From NCBI RefSeq assembly GCF_024305035.1, contig NZ_JAMWZB010000006.1, forward strand, positions 98,574 through 162,573: 64,000 nt of DNA, read 5' to 3'. Positions 8,683 to 17,336 of this stretch are shown in pieces. Below the pieces are notes generated by a model. That model made no database searches, had not been told where the DNA came from, and saw only the letters and a list, made by a program, of their open reading frames with translations. Source of the DNA: Algoriphagus sp. (lineage in GTDB: Bacteria > Bacteroidota > Bacteroidia > Cytophagales > Cyclobacteriaceae). Position numbers and translations under genes: made by a program. The first letter of the stretch is position 1. Every line of letters starts with the position of its first letter.

Positions 8683-9993
8683 TTAGACTTCTGACTTCAG
8701 GTAGTGTTTAATCGCTTGCCCCAGTCGTTCAAAGGTGTTTTTAAACACTTCCTCGTTTTCTTCCAACAGGGTCACTCGAAACCCTCTCAAATCGGAGCAA
8801 AAAGAAGATATTGGAACGACACAGATTTGCTCAGCAGCCAGTAAATAATAGACAAATCGCTTGTCCAAAGGCATATTTTTATCCTGAAGCCAAGCATCAA
8901 GCATGCCTTGCAAACGCGGATCGGTAATCTGAAGAGATTGATTCGGGCTTAAAAGTTTTTCATCAAAGACAATCGTATTGTAAAAAGCCCCTTGAGTGGG
9001 ATTAAATTTGATTCCCTCGATATCTCCCAGGATCTCCCGCATCCAATCACTCCGCTTCCCAATTTGCGCATTGGCCTCTTCTCTGTAGGCCTGATAATTG
9101 GGATGGTTCATGATTTTTGGGATTGCCAATTGCGGTAAAATCGTCGAGCAAACTTCAATCATTTTTGCATTTTCGAGGGTTTGGCAGAGTTTGGAAAATT
9201 CGATTGAAGCTTCCCGATTATAAAACTCCATCCAGCCACAGCGTGCTCCCGGCCATGGAAATTCTTTGGAAATTCCCTTTAGCGAAATCGCAGGACGACT
9301 ACCTATCACTTCTGCCAAAGCCACAGCCTCTATGCCGTTGTACGTGATATTCTGGTAGATTTCATCTGCGATCAACAAGAGGTTAAACTCCTCTGCAATT
9401 TTGACAAACCCTTCCAAAACCTCCTTAGGATAAACCATTCCAGTAGGATTATCCGGATTGATAATTAAAATCCCGACAATCGAGGGATTATACTTGACCT
9501 TCAAAAAAAGATCTTCCATATCAGGAAGCCACTGATTATCCGGATCGAGTTTGTAGGTAATTGGAGCAGTATTGGCGTGGGCGGCCTCGGCCGAACTGTG
9601 TGTCGAATAGGCCGGTGAAGGCCCAATAATTCGCGCTGTGGGGACCAGGAATTGATACAACTTCGCAATTGCATCACCTAAGCCATTGAAAAACAAAATA
9701 TCCTCGGCTGTAATCTGAGTGCCTCTTTTCTCATTGTTCAGTCCTGCTAAAAACTGTCGGGTTTCCAGTACACCTTTGGAATCCGCATAGCCGTAGGTTT
9801 TGTCTTCTTTGAGTAAGTTAGCGATAATATCCTTCATCCAATCAGGCACCTGATTACTTTTTTGGATGGGATCACCAATATTTTCCCAGGTGATCGAGTG
9901 GCCAAGCGCTTCGATTTGGCGGGCCTTTTTTACGATTCCACGGATTTCATAGGAAAGTTCCTCTGCTCCGGGTCTGAGGAGTAGCTGTCTCAT
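8683..9993 (-). CDS. PLP-dependent aminotransferase, class I/II
   Basis: A fold-type I aminotransferase of 436 residues. Seen in order: GYADSKGVLETR (substrate-side loop, about 68-79), NPDNPTG at 179-185 (binds the PLP pyridine/phosphate region), ADEIY at 209-213 (Asp pairs with the pyridine nitrogen), the Schiff-base lysine in GISKEF (Lys243), and the substrate-carboxylate arginine in PGARCGW region (Arg251). It is close to the alanine/aspartate-type aminotransferases, but the substrate cannot be told from sequence. It is transcribed alone and diverges from the metallophosphoesterase gene. Confidence 0.88.
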   Translation of the reverse strand: MRQLLLRPGAEELSYEIRGIVKKARQIEALGHSITWENIGDPIQKSNQVPDWMKDIIANLLKEDKTYGYADSKGVLETRQFLAGLNNEKRGTQITAEDILFFNGLGDAIAKLYQFLVPTARIIGPSPAYSTHSSAEAAHANTAPITYKLDPDNQWLPDMEDLFLKVKYNPSIVGILIINPDNPTGMVYPKEVLEGFVKIAEEFNLLLIADEIYQNITYNGIEAVALAEVIGSRPAISLKGISKEFPWPGARCGWMEFYNREASIEFSKLCQTLENAKMIEVCSTILPQLAIPKIMNHPNYQAYREEANAQIGKRSDWMREILGDIEGIKFNPTQGAFYNTIVFDEKLLSPNQSLQITDPRLQGMLDAWLQDKNMPLDKRFVYYLLAAEQICVVPISSFCSDLRGFRVTLLEENEEVFKNTFERLGQAIKHYLKSEV

Positions 9994-10226
9994 AGGTTAA
10001 TAGGCTGGTTTTGAAAAAGTCTTCCTTACAAAGAAAGGCAAAAGACTTACCAAAATACACAAAGGGGCAAAAAAGACTCTTGACAGAGTCGCCCTAATTG
10101 AAAATTCCCTTACTTGAGGTTTTAGAATCCAGAATTTCCCTTCCATATTTCCAACTTGCTTTTCCCCTGTCCGTTCTAGTAATTTAAAATTCGAAAAACA
10201 ATCCACTTACCCTTAGCCACAACTCT

Positions 10227-11459
10227 GTGATCAGCATTTTGATTCGATTAACCCTATTCATCCTTTTCCTCGGCTTGATTGACTGGTATTCCTTCCAGGC
10301 TTTCAAAACCGGCCTCCCTTCCCAACCCTGGGTCAAATATGCCTTTTGGGGCTTTTCGATGCTAGTCTATTTCTTTGTCGGCTATGTATTTTTGACTTTC
10401 GAAAGGGGAGCGATTACTCTTAGTTTTGGCCGAATGGTCTCCCTACTCATTCTTTCTCTTATCCCAAAACTGATCATCTTGGTACTTCTTTTTGGTGAGG
10501 ATATGCTGCGTTTGTTTTCAGGAGGATTTCAATCATTCACCGGAGGAAGAGAAGGTGACTTCTTACCCGAACGGAGAAAAATGATCAGTCAGACGGCTTT
10601 GATTCTAGCGGCTGTTCCATTTTTAGGAATTTTACATGGAGTATTGATCGGAAAATATCGCTACCGAGTAGTGAAACACCGTCTGGAATTTGATGAGCTC
10701 CCAGAGGAATTTGATGGTTTTACCATTACCCAGATTTCAGATATCCACTCAGGGAGCTTTGACAACAAAAAGAAACTGGAATACGGCGTAGAGCTGATCA
10801 ATCAGCAAAACTCAGATGTCATTCTTTTCACCGGAGACTTGGTTAATAATCAAGCAGCAGAAATGGAACCTTGGATTGAAACCTTCCAAAAGCTAGAAGC
10901 CCCGATGGGCAAATATTCAATTTTGGGAAACCATGATTACGGAGATTACATGGAATGGCCAAATCGGGAGGCCAAAGTGGAAAACATGCGACGACTTTTC
11001 CAAGTCCATAAGGATTTGGGCTTCCAGCTTCTTCGAAACGAAAATATCCAAATTCAAAAGGGAAGGTCAAGCATTGATTTGATCGGGGTAGAAAACTGGG
11101 GAAAAGGCTTTGCCCAACATGGAGACTTGGCAAAAGCAACTGAAAAACTTCGAAATCAAAGCTTCAAAATTCTGATGAGTCATGATCCTTCCCATTTTGA
11201 TGAGCAGGTAAAGAATTTCTCTCAATTTATTCACTTGACGCTGAGTGGCCATACCCATGGGATGCAGTTTGGGATCGAAATCCCAGGCTGGGTCAAATGG
11301 AGTCCAGCTTCCCTTCGCTATCCCAAATGGGCGGGACTCTACGAAGAAATGGGGCGTTTCTTGCATGTAAATCGGGGCTTTGGATTTTTGGCATTTCCGG
11401 GTCGGGTAGGAATTTGGCCGGAGATTACGGTCTTGGAGTTGAGGAAGAAAAAGGGTTAG
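10227..11459 (+). CDS. Membrane-anchored metallophosphoesterase
   Basis: A 410-residue protein with about four N-terminal membrane helices (about 4-20, 38-57, 70-90, 120-142) and a C-terminal calcineurin-like phosphoesterase domain. Metal-binding motifs are complete: SDIHSG (Asp172, His174), GDL (203-205), GNHD (234-237), SHD (328-330) and GHTHG (341-345). The shape is that of YkuE/YaeI-type phosphoesterases, some of which act on lipid pyrophosphates or UDP-glucosamine lipid precursors; the substrate here is unknown. The start is GTG at 10227; no ATG fits before the first membrane helix. A hairpin terminator follows the stop. Confidence 0.88.
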   Translation: MISILIRLTLFILFLGLIDWYSFQAFKTGLPSQPWVKYAFWGFSMLVYFFVGYVFLTFERGAITLSFGRMVSLLILSLIPKLIILVLLFGEDMLRLFSGGFQSFTGGREGDFLPERRKMISQTALILAAVPFLGILHGVLIGKYRYRVVKHRLEFDELPEEFDGFTITQISDIHSGSFDNKKKLEYGVELINQQNSDVILFTGDLVNNQAAEMEPWIETFQKLEAPMGKYSILGNHDYGDYMEWPNREAKVENMRRLFQVHKDLGFQLLRNENIQIQKGRSSIDLIGVENWGKGFAQHGDLAKATEKLRNQSFKILMSHDPSHFDEQVKNFSQFIHLTLSGHTHGMQFGIEIPGWVKWSPASLRYPKWAGLYEEMGRFLHVNRGFGFLAFPGRVGIWPEITVLELRKKKG

Positions 11460-11481
11460 TTCGAATTTCCCCCAAAGTTTT

Positions 11482-11517
11482 AACTAGCTTGAAATTTAAA
11501 GGATTAGCTAGTTTTTC
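11482..11517 (+). terminator. Terminator after the metallophosphoesterase gene
   Basis: AACTAGCT (11482-11489) pairs with AGCTAGTT (11506-11513) around a 16-base loop and is followed by T-rich sequence on the plus strand. The right arm overlaps the stop codon of the convergent 56-aa membrane protein gene. Confidence 0.6.
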
Positions 11518-11678
11518 TTTCTATCCCGTATCCCTTCCACAAAAAAAGCAATTGCTCCCCATGCAATAATTACTCCCAAAACCCATGTGGGCAGTGGAAA
11601 CAAATCCAAGTTCTTACCAATTAGCAAAAGTCCAAGGCAGAGGAAAATGAAAGCATGGAGGTATTTGTATGTTTTCAT
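11508..11678 (-). CDS. Small two-helix membrane protein, 56 aa
   Basis: A short intact frame starting ATG at 11678 and ending TAG at 11508-11510. It begins MKTYKYLHAFIFLCLG, followed by two hydrophobic segments (about 8-20 and 31-48) joined by a loop with LDLFPLP, and ends in a basic tail (RDRKKN), as expected for a small inner-membrane protein with the positive end inside. No family is recognised. Its ATG overlaps the TGA of the upstream decayed frame as ATGA, the pattern of translational coupling, so it was probably the second gene of a two-gene unit whose first gene has decayed. Confidence 0.6.
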   Translation of the reverse strand: MKTYKYLHAFIFLCLGLLLIGKNLDLFPLPTWVLGVIIAWGAIAFFVEGIRDRKKN

Positions 11679-12035
11679 TTTCGCCTCAATAGCTCTCTCG
11701 TATGACCATTAGAATAACCGAGAATAAGGGTGTCACCTACAGTGCCATTGCGATGAGTACGGCTTCCTTCACTGGTATTCATCTCCAGTGTTTGATGGTT
11801 GATGGTTTTCCTTTGGAACGAAGAAATCGCAGAATAATCAATAGGGGCATTCACCCCCAATCTTTTGGCATTGTCTCCAAAGAACTGCGGATCAATGATC
11901 CAATTCCCATCCTTTGCAAAGGTTTACACATAGATCTTTCCGTAAAACTCATCTTCACTTATTTCTCCACTCGCATCTTTTGAGAAAAGCATCGTCAATT
12001 TCCCAAACAGCCGTGGGTCTGGTTCGGCTTTTTTA
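11675..12035 (-). pseudogene. Decayed gene remnant with in-frame stop
   Basis: On the minus strand one frame reads coherently for about 118 codons (residues such as PDPRLFGKLTMLF, EFYGKIYV, then WIIDPQFFGDNAKRLGVNAP, HRNGTVGDTLILGYSNGHT) but is cut by a TAA at 11924-11926 and has no start: its left part runs into the ettA terminator. It looks like the C-terminal part of a secreted or soluble protein whose 5' end was lost. I do not recognise the family. The final TGA overlaps the ATG of the 56-aa membrane protein gene. Confidence 0.55.
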
Positions 12036-12072
12036 ATAAAAACCCCCTCGGAAATTTCTCCTCGAGGGGGTT
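12032..12072 (-). terminator. Rho-independent terminator after ettA
   Basis: A 10-bp GC-rich stem, AACCCCCTCG/CGAGGGGGTT (12063-12072 and 12041-12050), is followed on the minus strand by TTTTTATT. It lies 60 bases past the ettA stop and separates it from the decayed gene. Confidence 0.88.
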
Positions 12073-12131
12073 AGCTTTTTCAGATTTCTGATTTTGAACT
12101 TCTGAATTCACTGCAAACTGCCACTGTCTAC

Positions 12132-13811
12132 CTATTTCAAATTCTTATAGCGAATCCGTTTCGGCGTCACATCACCGAGGCGTTTCTTCTTATTCTCTTC
12201 GTAGTCGGAAAAGTTTCCTTCAAACCAATAGACCTGAGAATCTCCCTCAAAAGCCAAAATATGGGTGCAAATCCTGTCCAAAAACCATCGGTCGTGGGAA
12301 ATAATCACTGCACAGCCTCCGAAGTTTTCCAAGGCTTCTTCCAGTGCACGAAGCGTGTTCACATCCAAGTCGTTGGTTGGTTCATCGAGAAGAAGCAAGT
12401 TTCCACCTTCTTTGAGCGTGATAGCCAGATGAACTCGGTTTCGTTCTCCACCAGAAAGTACGCCGACTTTTTTCTCCTGATCAGAGCCTGCAAAGTTGAA
12501 TTTGGATACGTAAGCCCGAGAATTAACCTCTTTATTTCCCAGCTTCATCAATTCATTCCCTTCAGAAATCAATTGATACACCGTTTTGTCCGGATCAAGG
12601 GAATCATGTTCCTGATCAACATAGGCCAACTTCACGGTTTCCCCGACTTCGAAATTTCCAGAATCCGGCTTTTCCTGGCCGGTAATCAACTTGAACAAGG
12701 TAGTTTTACCAGCACCATTCGGCCCAATAATCCCAACAATTCCTCCTTGTGGTAGCGAGAAACTCAAATCTTCAAAAAGCAACTTGTCGCCATAGGCTTT
12801 GGAAACATGATTAGCCTCGATGACTTTCGCTCCCAATCGTGGTCCCGGCGGAATGAATAATTCCAGCTTGGCTTCTTTCTCTTTTGCTTCCTCTCCGACC
12901 AGTTTATCATAGGCATTGAGTCGGGCTTTTCCTTTGGATTGACGGGCTTTAGGGGACATTCGGATCCACTCGAGTTCCCGTTCCAAGGTTTTCTGGCGCT
13001 TGGATTCGGTTTTTTCCTCTTGCTTGAGACGCTGTTGCTTTTGGTCTAGCCAGGAGGAATAATTTCCTTTCCATGGAATTCCCTCTCCTCGATCGAGCTC
13101 AAGTATCCAGCCTGCTACATTATCTAGGAAGTACCGATCGTGCGTTACTGCAATGACGGTTCCTTTGTAGTTTTTCAAGTGCTGCTCTAGCCAATGAACC
13201 GACTCTGCATCCAGGTGGTTGGTCGGTTCATCGAGCAACAACACATCCGGCTCTTGAAGCAATAAACGACAAAGGGCAACCCTTCTTTTTTCCCCACCGG
13301 AAAGATTGTCCACATTGGCATCTGCCGGAGGAAGACGAAGTGCATCCATGGCTTTGTCTAACATCACATCGAGTTCCCAGGCATTGGCCGCATCGAGTTT
13401 CTCTTGAACTTCTCCTTGTCGCTCAATCAGCTTATTCATCGCATCAGGATCCTCCATCAAAGCTGGATCCATGAATTTCTCATTGATCTGTTCAAATTCT
13501 TTCAACAGATTAACCGTATCGGCTACTGCTTCTTCGACCACCTCTTTTACTGTTTTGTCTGGATCAAGTTTGGGCTCTTGCTCCAGCATGCCTACGGTAT
13601 ATCCAGGGGAAAAGACGACTTCACCTTGGTATTCCTTATCGATCCCAGCAATGATCCGAAGTAGGGAGGATTTCCCCGAACCGTTGAGGCCAAGGACGCC
13701 TATTTTGGCACCGTAAAAAAATGAGAGGTAGATATCTTTCAGGACTTTTTTCTGTGGCGGGTAGATTTTGGAAACCCCTGCCATGGAAAAGATGATTTTT
13801 TCTGCACTCAT
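12132..13811 (-). CDS. ettA: Energy-dependent translational throttle protein EttA (ABC-F)
   Basis: A 559-residue ABC-F protein: two ATP-binding cassettes with no membrane domain. The first cassette has Walker [10 protein letters not shown] at 41-49 and signature LSGGEKRR; the second has GPNGAGKTT (about 355-363) and LSGGERNR. The linker between them contains the EttA-typical [16 protein letters not shown] motif that reaches into the ribosomal E site, and the start [20 protein letters not shown] matches EttA closely. EttA senses the ATP/ADP ratio and gates the first steps of elongation. Transcribed alone, divergent from the DUF349 gene. Confidence 0.93.
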   Translation of the reverse strand: MSAEKIIFSMAGVSKIYPPQKKVLKDIYLSFFYGAKIGVLGLNGSGKSSLLRIIAGIDKEYQGEVVFSPGYTVGMLEQEPKLDPDKTVKEVVEEAVADTVNLLKEFEQINEKFMDPALMEDPDAMNKLIERQGEVQEKLDAANAWELDVMLDKAMDALRLPPADANVDNLSGGEKRRVALCRLLLQEPDVLLLDEPTNHLDAESVHWLEQHLKNYKGTVIAVTHDRYFLDNVAGWILELDRGEGIPWKGNYSSWLDQKQQRLKQEEKTESKRQKTLERELEWIRMSPKARQSKGKARLNAYDKLVGEEAKEKEAKLELFIPPGPRLGAKVIEANHVSKAYGDKLLFEDLSFSLPQGGIVGIIGPNGAGKTTLFKLITGQEKPDSGNFEVGETVKLAYVDQEHDSLDPDKTVYQLISEGNELMKLGNKEVNSRAYVSKFNFAGSDQEKKVGVLSGGERNRVHLAITLKEGGNLLLLDEPTNDLDVNTLRALEEALENFGGCAVIISHDRWFLDRICTHILAFEGDSQVYWFEGNFSDYEENKKKRLGDVTPKRIRYKNLK

Positions 13812-13941
13812 GAGTTGAATTTTTCTTGAAAATTTGCGTTAAAAAGCAAAGATGCAAAAAAAGCCCTTTCTTAGGATAAGTGCTTTTGAATTAATTAATT
13901 TGCGGAAAATTGAAAACGACCACTTAACCTACTGTAGCGCA

Positions 13942-15189
13942 ATGGACCATCCATACGGATACATCAAAGACAATAAAGTTTATTTAAAAGGATTTCTGGG
14001 GAATGCGGACAGGGAGATTGGAGAAGTGAAAGAAGACGAGGCTTCTACCATTGCTTATTTTGAAGGTCGTTTTGAGCAAATCAAAGAAAAGGTTGAAAAG
14101 CTCAAATCCGATATTGCCGAAAACCAAAACAAGGGTTCTTTCTTAATGAAACTGATTCACCTGCGCGATTCCCTTCATGAATCAGATGCTTTGGGTGATT
14201 TTATTCCCTTGATCGAGGAACTCAATCAACAGGAAGTTTACTTAAACGAAATCATTCAAGCCAATCGAACAAAAAATCTGGAGGTAAAAAAGGCCCTTAT
14301 CCAAGAAGCAGAATCGATGAGAGATGATACGGATTGGAAGGCTACCACGGAATTTTACAAAGAATTGAAAATGCGCTGGATCAAAACTGGTCCCGTGGAT
14401 AAAGAAATCGAGGAAGAAATCGAGCAGGAATTTAACGATCATGTGCAGCATTTCTTCGAAAACAGAAGGCATTTCTTTGAAGGGTTGGCTCTTCAGGCAG
14501 AGGAAAACATCAAAGTTTATGAAGCCCTGGTTGAACAAGCCCGGGAAGCCCATGATCTACCTGATGCCAAAATGGCTTTTGAGATTAGCAAGAAAATCCA
14601 AAAAGAATGGAAATCAGCCGGAAAGGTTCCTGCCGAAAAGCGACAACCGCTTTGGGATGAATTTTCTAAACTGAACAATCGGATCTTTTCTCGCTACCGT
14701 CGAGCCTTAAATCCAGGTCCCCAGATGCATCCGCGCGAAGTGATGAAACAGGTGGAAAGCCTCACTGAGGAAATCAAAAAGCTGGCAGGGCAGCCCTCCA
14801 GCTATCAACTTATCGGTCGGGCTAAAGAAATCCAGCAAGAATGGCGGAAACTCCCTCCTCGCAAACCCAAGGATGCGAATTTACTGGCTCGCTCTTTCCA
14901 GTTTTTCTCAGATATCGTTTTTGAAAAGGCATTTCTGGAAAAACTGGTCCATGGCAAATACCCGGACTTTGATCAAAAACCCGAATCTGAACAAAATCAG
15001 ATTAAAGTGGCTTTACTCAAAGACCTTCTTCACCGAGATCAAACAGAATATGAGACTGCTCAAAACAATACCGACAATTTTCAGGTCAGAAGTAGCGATT
15101 TTGAGATTATGATGAAGAAAAAATTATCGGCACTGAAGCGGAAAGTTGATGTAAAAAATTACATTTTAAAGCAACTTTCTTTTAAATAA
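13942..15189 (+). CDS. DUF349 domain-containing protein
   Basis: A 415-residue, strongly charged, largely helical protein with DUF349 repeats: about five three-helix units with the W-K/R patterns WKATTEFYKELKMRW, IQKEWKSAGKVP, IQQEWRKLPPRKP. The family is abundant in Bacteroidota and related to B. subtilis/E. coli proteins of uncertain, possibly RNA-related function. An upstream ATG at 13852 would add 30 residues without family resemblance; the ATG at 13942 (MDHPYGYIKDNKVYLKGF) fits the usual start of orthologues and is preferred. The gene diverges from ettA. Confidence 0.85.
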   Translation: MDHPYGYIKDNKVYLKGFLGNADREIGEVKEDEASTIAYFEGRFEQIKEKVEKLKSDIAENQNKGSFLMKLIHLRDSLHESDALGDFIPLIEELNQQEVYLNEIIQANRTKNLEVKKALIQEAESMRDDTDWKATTEFYKELKMRWIKTGPVDKEIEEEIEQEFNDHVQHFFENRRHFFEGLALQAEENIKVYEALVEQAREAHDLPDAKMAFEISKKIQKEWKSAGKVPAEKRQPLWDEFSKLNNRIFSRYRRALNPGPQMHPREVMKQVESLTEEIKKLAGQPSSYQLIGRAKEIQQEWRKLPPRKPKDANLLARSFQFFSDIVFEKAFLEKLVHGKYPDFDQKPESEQNQIKVALLKDLLHRDQTEYETAQNNTDNFQVRSSDFEIMMKKKLSALKRKVDVKNYILKQLSFK

Positions 15190-15221
15190 TCAGTACACGA
15201 TTACATATCTAAAAAAAAGGA

Positions 15222-15229
15222 TAATTTTG
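15222..15229 (+). promoter_or_regulatory. -7 element upstream of the DUF2795 gene
   Basis: TAATTTTG fits TAnnTTTG and lies 38 bases before the DUF2795 start. No TTTG is seen 19-21 bases further upstream, so it is a half match only. Confidence 0.4.
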
Positions 15230-15266
15230 CAACCTTAAAAATCCGGAACTACTTAAAACAAACACT

Positions 15267-15488
15267 ATGTACTGGACACTTGAATTAGCTTCCTATCTAG
15301 AGGATGCTCCCTGGCCAGCCACAAAGGATGAGCTGATTGACTATGCCATCCGATCTGGCGCCCCGCTAGAAGTAGTAGAAAATCTTCAGGAATTGGAAGA
15401 TGATGGAGAACCTTATGAGACCATCGAAGAGATTTGGCCGGACTACCCGACTAAAGATGACTTCTTCTTCAACGAGGACGAATATTAA
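15267..15488 (+). CDS. DUF2795 family protein
   Basis: A 73-residue acidic protein beginning MYWTLELASYLEDAPWPATK, with ELIDYAIRSGAPLEVVENLQ and a very acidic C-terminus (KDDFFFNEDEY). The pattern of an LxxxLxxAxWPATKxELIdYA helix followed by the xxVxxNLxxLxD segment is DUF2795, a short domain of unknown function frequent in Bacteroidota, where it is nearly always a stand-alone small protein. It is followed by a clear terminator and may be transcribed from its own -7 element. Confidence 0.88.
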   Translation: MYWTLELASYLEDAPWPATKDELIDYAIRSGAPLEVVENLQELEDDGEPYETIEEIWPDYPTKDDFFFNEDEY

Positions 15489-15492
15489 TACC

Positions 15493-15520
15493 AAAGCCTT
15501 GGATTTTTCCAGGGCTTTTT
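15493..15520 (+). terminator. Terminator after the DUF2795 gene
   Basis: AAAGCCTTGG (15493-15502) pairs with CCAGGGCTTT (15509-15518, one G-U pair) around a six-base loop and continues into TTTT. Confidence 0.85.
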
Positions 15521-15549
15521 TCATTTATTTTGGCGGGTTCCCATTTTCC

Positions 15550-16272
15550 TTAAACACCTAAAACCTGCCGTAATCTGCTGTATCCGATCTTACTCACAGG
15601 CAGCTTATCTCCGTTTCTCAAAAACACCAAATACGTATCTTTCTGGTAAGGCTCTATCCGGGTGACTGCATTGACATTAATCATGTAGGACCGATGAATC
15701 CTCGCAAAACGATCCGGAGCCAATGCTTCCTCCAAAGATTTCATGGTCATCTTTTTTAAGAATTTGCCTCCAGCTGTATAAATGGCGATGTAATCATCCG
15801 CTCCTTCAAAATATAAGACATCGGAAACCGCTATGATTTTAATTTCATTTTTGACTCGAACAACAAGACGATTACTTTTTTCGGCCATTTGCTGAAGTCC
15901 AGCGGAAACTTGGGGAGCTTCACGGCTGGCTAAAAATTTTTGAATCGCTTGATTAAACCGCTCTTGGGAAAAGGGTTTCAACAAATAATCCATAGCTTTC
16001 GCATCAAAGGCTTTCAGCGCATACTGATCAAATGCGGTGGTAAAAATTACTGGGGGAGCTTCGTCTAGCAATTCCAGCATTTCAAATCCTGTGATTTTCG
16101 GCATTTGTACGTCCAAAAAAATCAAATCCGGTTGATATTTCTGAATGGCTTTAAGTCCCTCAAATCCATCTGCACACTGCTCGAGTAGCTCAAATTGCGG
16201 AAATTCGGAAAGAAATTCACGGACTATCCCTGCTGCCAAGGGCTCATCATCGATAATAATGGTGCGAATCAT
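15550..16272 (-). CDS. LytTR-family response regulator
   Basis: A 240-residue two-domain regulator. The receiver domain (1-120) shows the acidic pocket (IIIDDEP), phosphoacceptor Asp54 in IFLDVQMP, and the KPF motif near 105 (YLLKPFSQERF). The C-terminal LytTR DNA-binding domain (about 135-238) contains YFEGADDYIAIYT, FARIHRSYMINV and a terminal VSKIGYSRLRQVL. Its ATG overlaps the stop of the histidine-kinase gene by four bases (16269-16272), so the pair is translationally coupled and almost certainly a cognate system. Confidence 0.93.
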   Translation of the reverse strand: MIRTIIIDDEPLAAGIVREFLSEFPQFELLEQCADGFEGLKAIQKYQPDLIFLDVQMPKITGFEMLELLDEAPPVIFTTAFDQYALKAFDAKAMDYLLKPFSQERFNQAIQKFLASREAPQVSAGLQQMAEKSNRLVVRVKNEIKIIAVSDVLYFEGADDYIAIYTAGGKFLKKMTMKSLEEALAPDRFARIHRSYMINVNAVTRIEPYQKDTYLVFLRNGDKLPVSKIGYSRLRQVLGV

Positions 16273-17309
16273 TTCAGTTGTGGAATTTTAAGCTCAACGC
16301 GAAATAGGTCATTCTTTGCTCCTTTGGTCAATAAATCATTTCTACCAAACAGTAAATAAAGTCTTCTCTGGATCGAGGAAAGACCAAATCCAGTCCCATG
16401 CTGCGCGGGTGTTGCAGGATCAAAAGGATTTTCTACTGTTAAAATCAAATAGTTTTGTCTTTTCGCAGCATTTAACCGGATATTTACCTCGCCGGTTACG
16501 CCATAAAGCCCATGTTTGATTGCATTTTCCAACAGTGGCTGTATTAAAAGTTGCGGTAATTGAAGCTGAGAAGCTTCGGTTGAACTATCAAAATCCACTT
16601 GCAACCGATGGCCAAACCGTACTTTCTCAATCTCCAGATATAATTTCAGATAGGCCATTTCCTCCTCCAGGCTGACCCAGGTTTGGTGGTCTTTTCGGAT
16701 GGTACCTCTTAAAAAATCCGAGAGCTGCAAAACCATTTCCCGGGCTTTTTTGGATTCGGAAATCACCAAAGCAGAAATCGAATTCAAGCTATTGAATAGA
16801 AAATGGGGCTGAAGTTGCTGTCGCAATTGAGTCAACTCAGCTTCTTTAGATAACTCCATGATATGCAGTTCCCGCTTTTGGCTGGCCTCTTGCTGTTCCA
16901 GTTTGGAGACCACGATGGCAAGTAAAGTAACCATGGCCTCCATCATGGCAAGGATAGCCCATCGCAAATAAAAATGGTTTTTGAGTAACGCATGATAAGA
17001 CTCCTCTTCCTCAAAAATCCACCCTCCAACATATCGATGAACGAGTACCCCAATCAAACTCAACACCAAGGGTAAAATTAAAAGTAGCCAAGTATTTCCT
17101 CCTTTGGGAATATAAAAGCCAAAAATTCGATCCAGCACCACAACTCCCCCCAAAAACACAAGGGCATAAATTGCCGCATCCGTAAGCGCCATCGACAGGC
17201 CTAGTCCATAATAACTCAATAGTAAGGCGGTAACCAGGAGCCAGATTAATCCGGCTCCCTGAATCACCCAGTTAGCGCGGGCAGGAGTAGAAAATGCCTT
17301 AGAAAACAA
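16269..17309 (-). CDS. LytS/YehU-type sensor histidine kinase
   Basis: A 346-residue membrane kinase: four hydrophobic segments within residues 14-135, a short coiled coil (about 138-165), then the His_kinase domain with the phosphorylated His169 in QLQPHFLFNSLN and an ATP-binding domain with N-box ENAIKHG (261-267) and GFGLSSIQRRL. There is no extracellular sensor domain, so the membrane segments or a partner such as the LiaF-like protein upstream probably sense the signal. The start is a TTG at 17309; an in-frame stop lies close upstream and no ATG precedes the first membrane helix, although a GTG about 13 codons in is possible. Confidence 0.9.
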   Translation of the reverse strand: MFSKAFSTPARANWVIQGAGLIWLLVTALLLSYYGLGLSMALTDAAIYALVFLGGVVVLDRIFGFYIPKGGNTWLLLILPLVLSLIGVLVHRYVGGWIFEEEESYHALLKNHFYLRWAILAMMEAMVTLLAIVVSKLEQQEASQKRELHIMELSKEAELTQLRQQLQPHFLFNSLNSISALVISESKKAREMVLQLSDFLRGTIRKDHQTWVSLEEEMAYLKLYLEIEKVRFGHRLQVDFDSSTEASQLQLPQLLIQPLLENAIKHGLYGVTGEVNIRLNAAKRQNYLILTVENPFDPATPAQHGTGFGLSSIQRRLYLLFGRNDLLTKGAKNDLFRVELKIPQLK

Positions 17310-17336
17310 ATTGCTATTTTTTAGATGAAAAGGTCG

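Noticed and set aside
8413..8694. Open frame of 93 codons running into the end of the aminotransferase gene
   Set aside because: Overlaps a well-supported gene on the other strand by 12 bases and has no family signal.
9997..10206. Minus-strand frame of 69 codons just upstream of the aminotransferase
   Set aside because: Composition and lack of homology suggest chance; the hydrophobic end is short and the region is the aminotransferase 5' flank.
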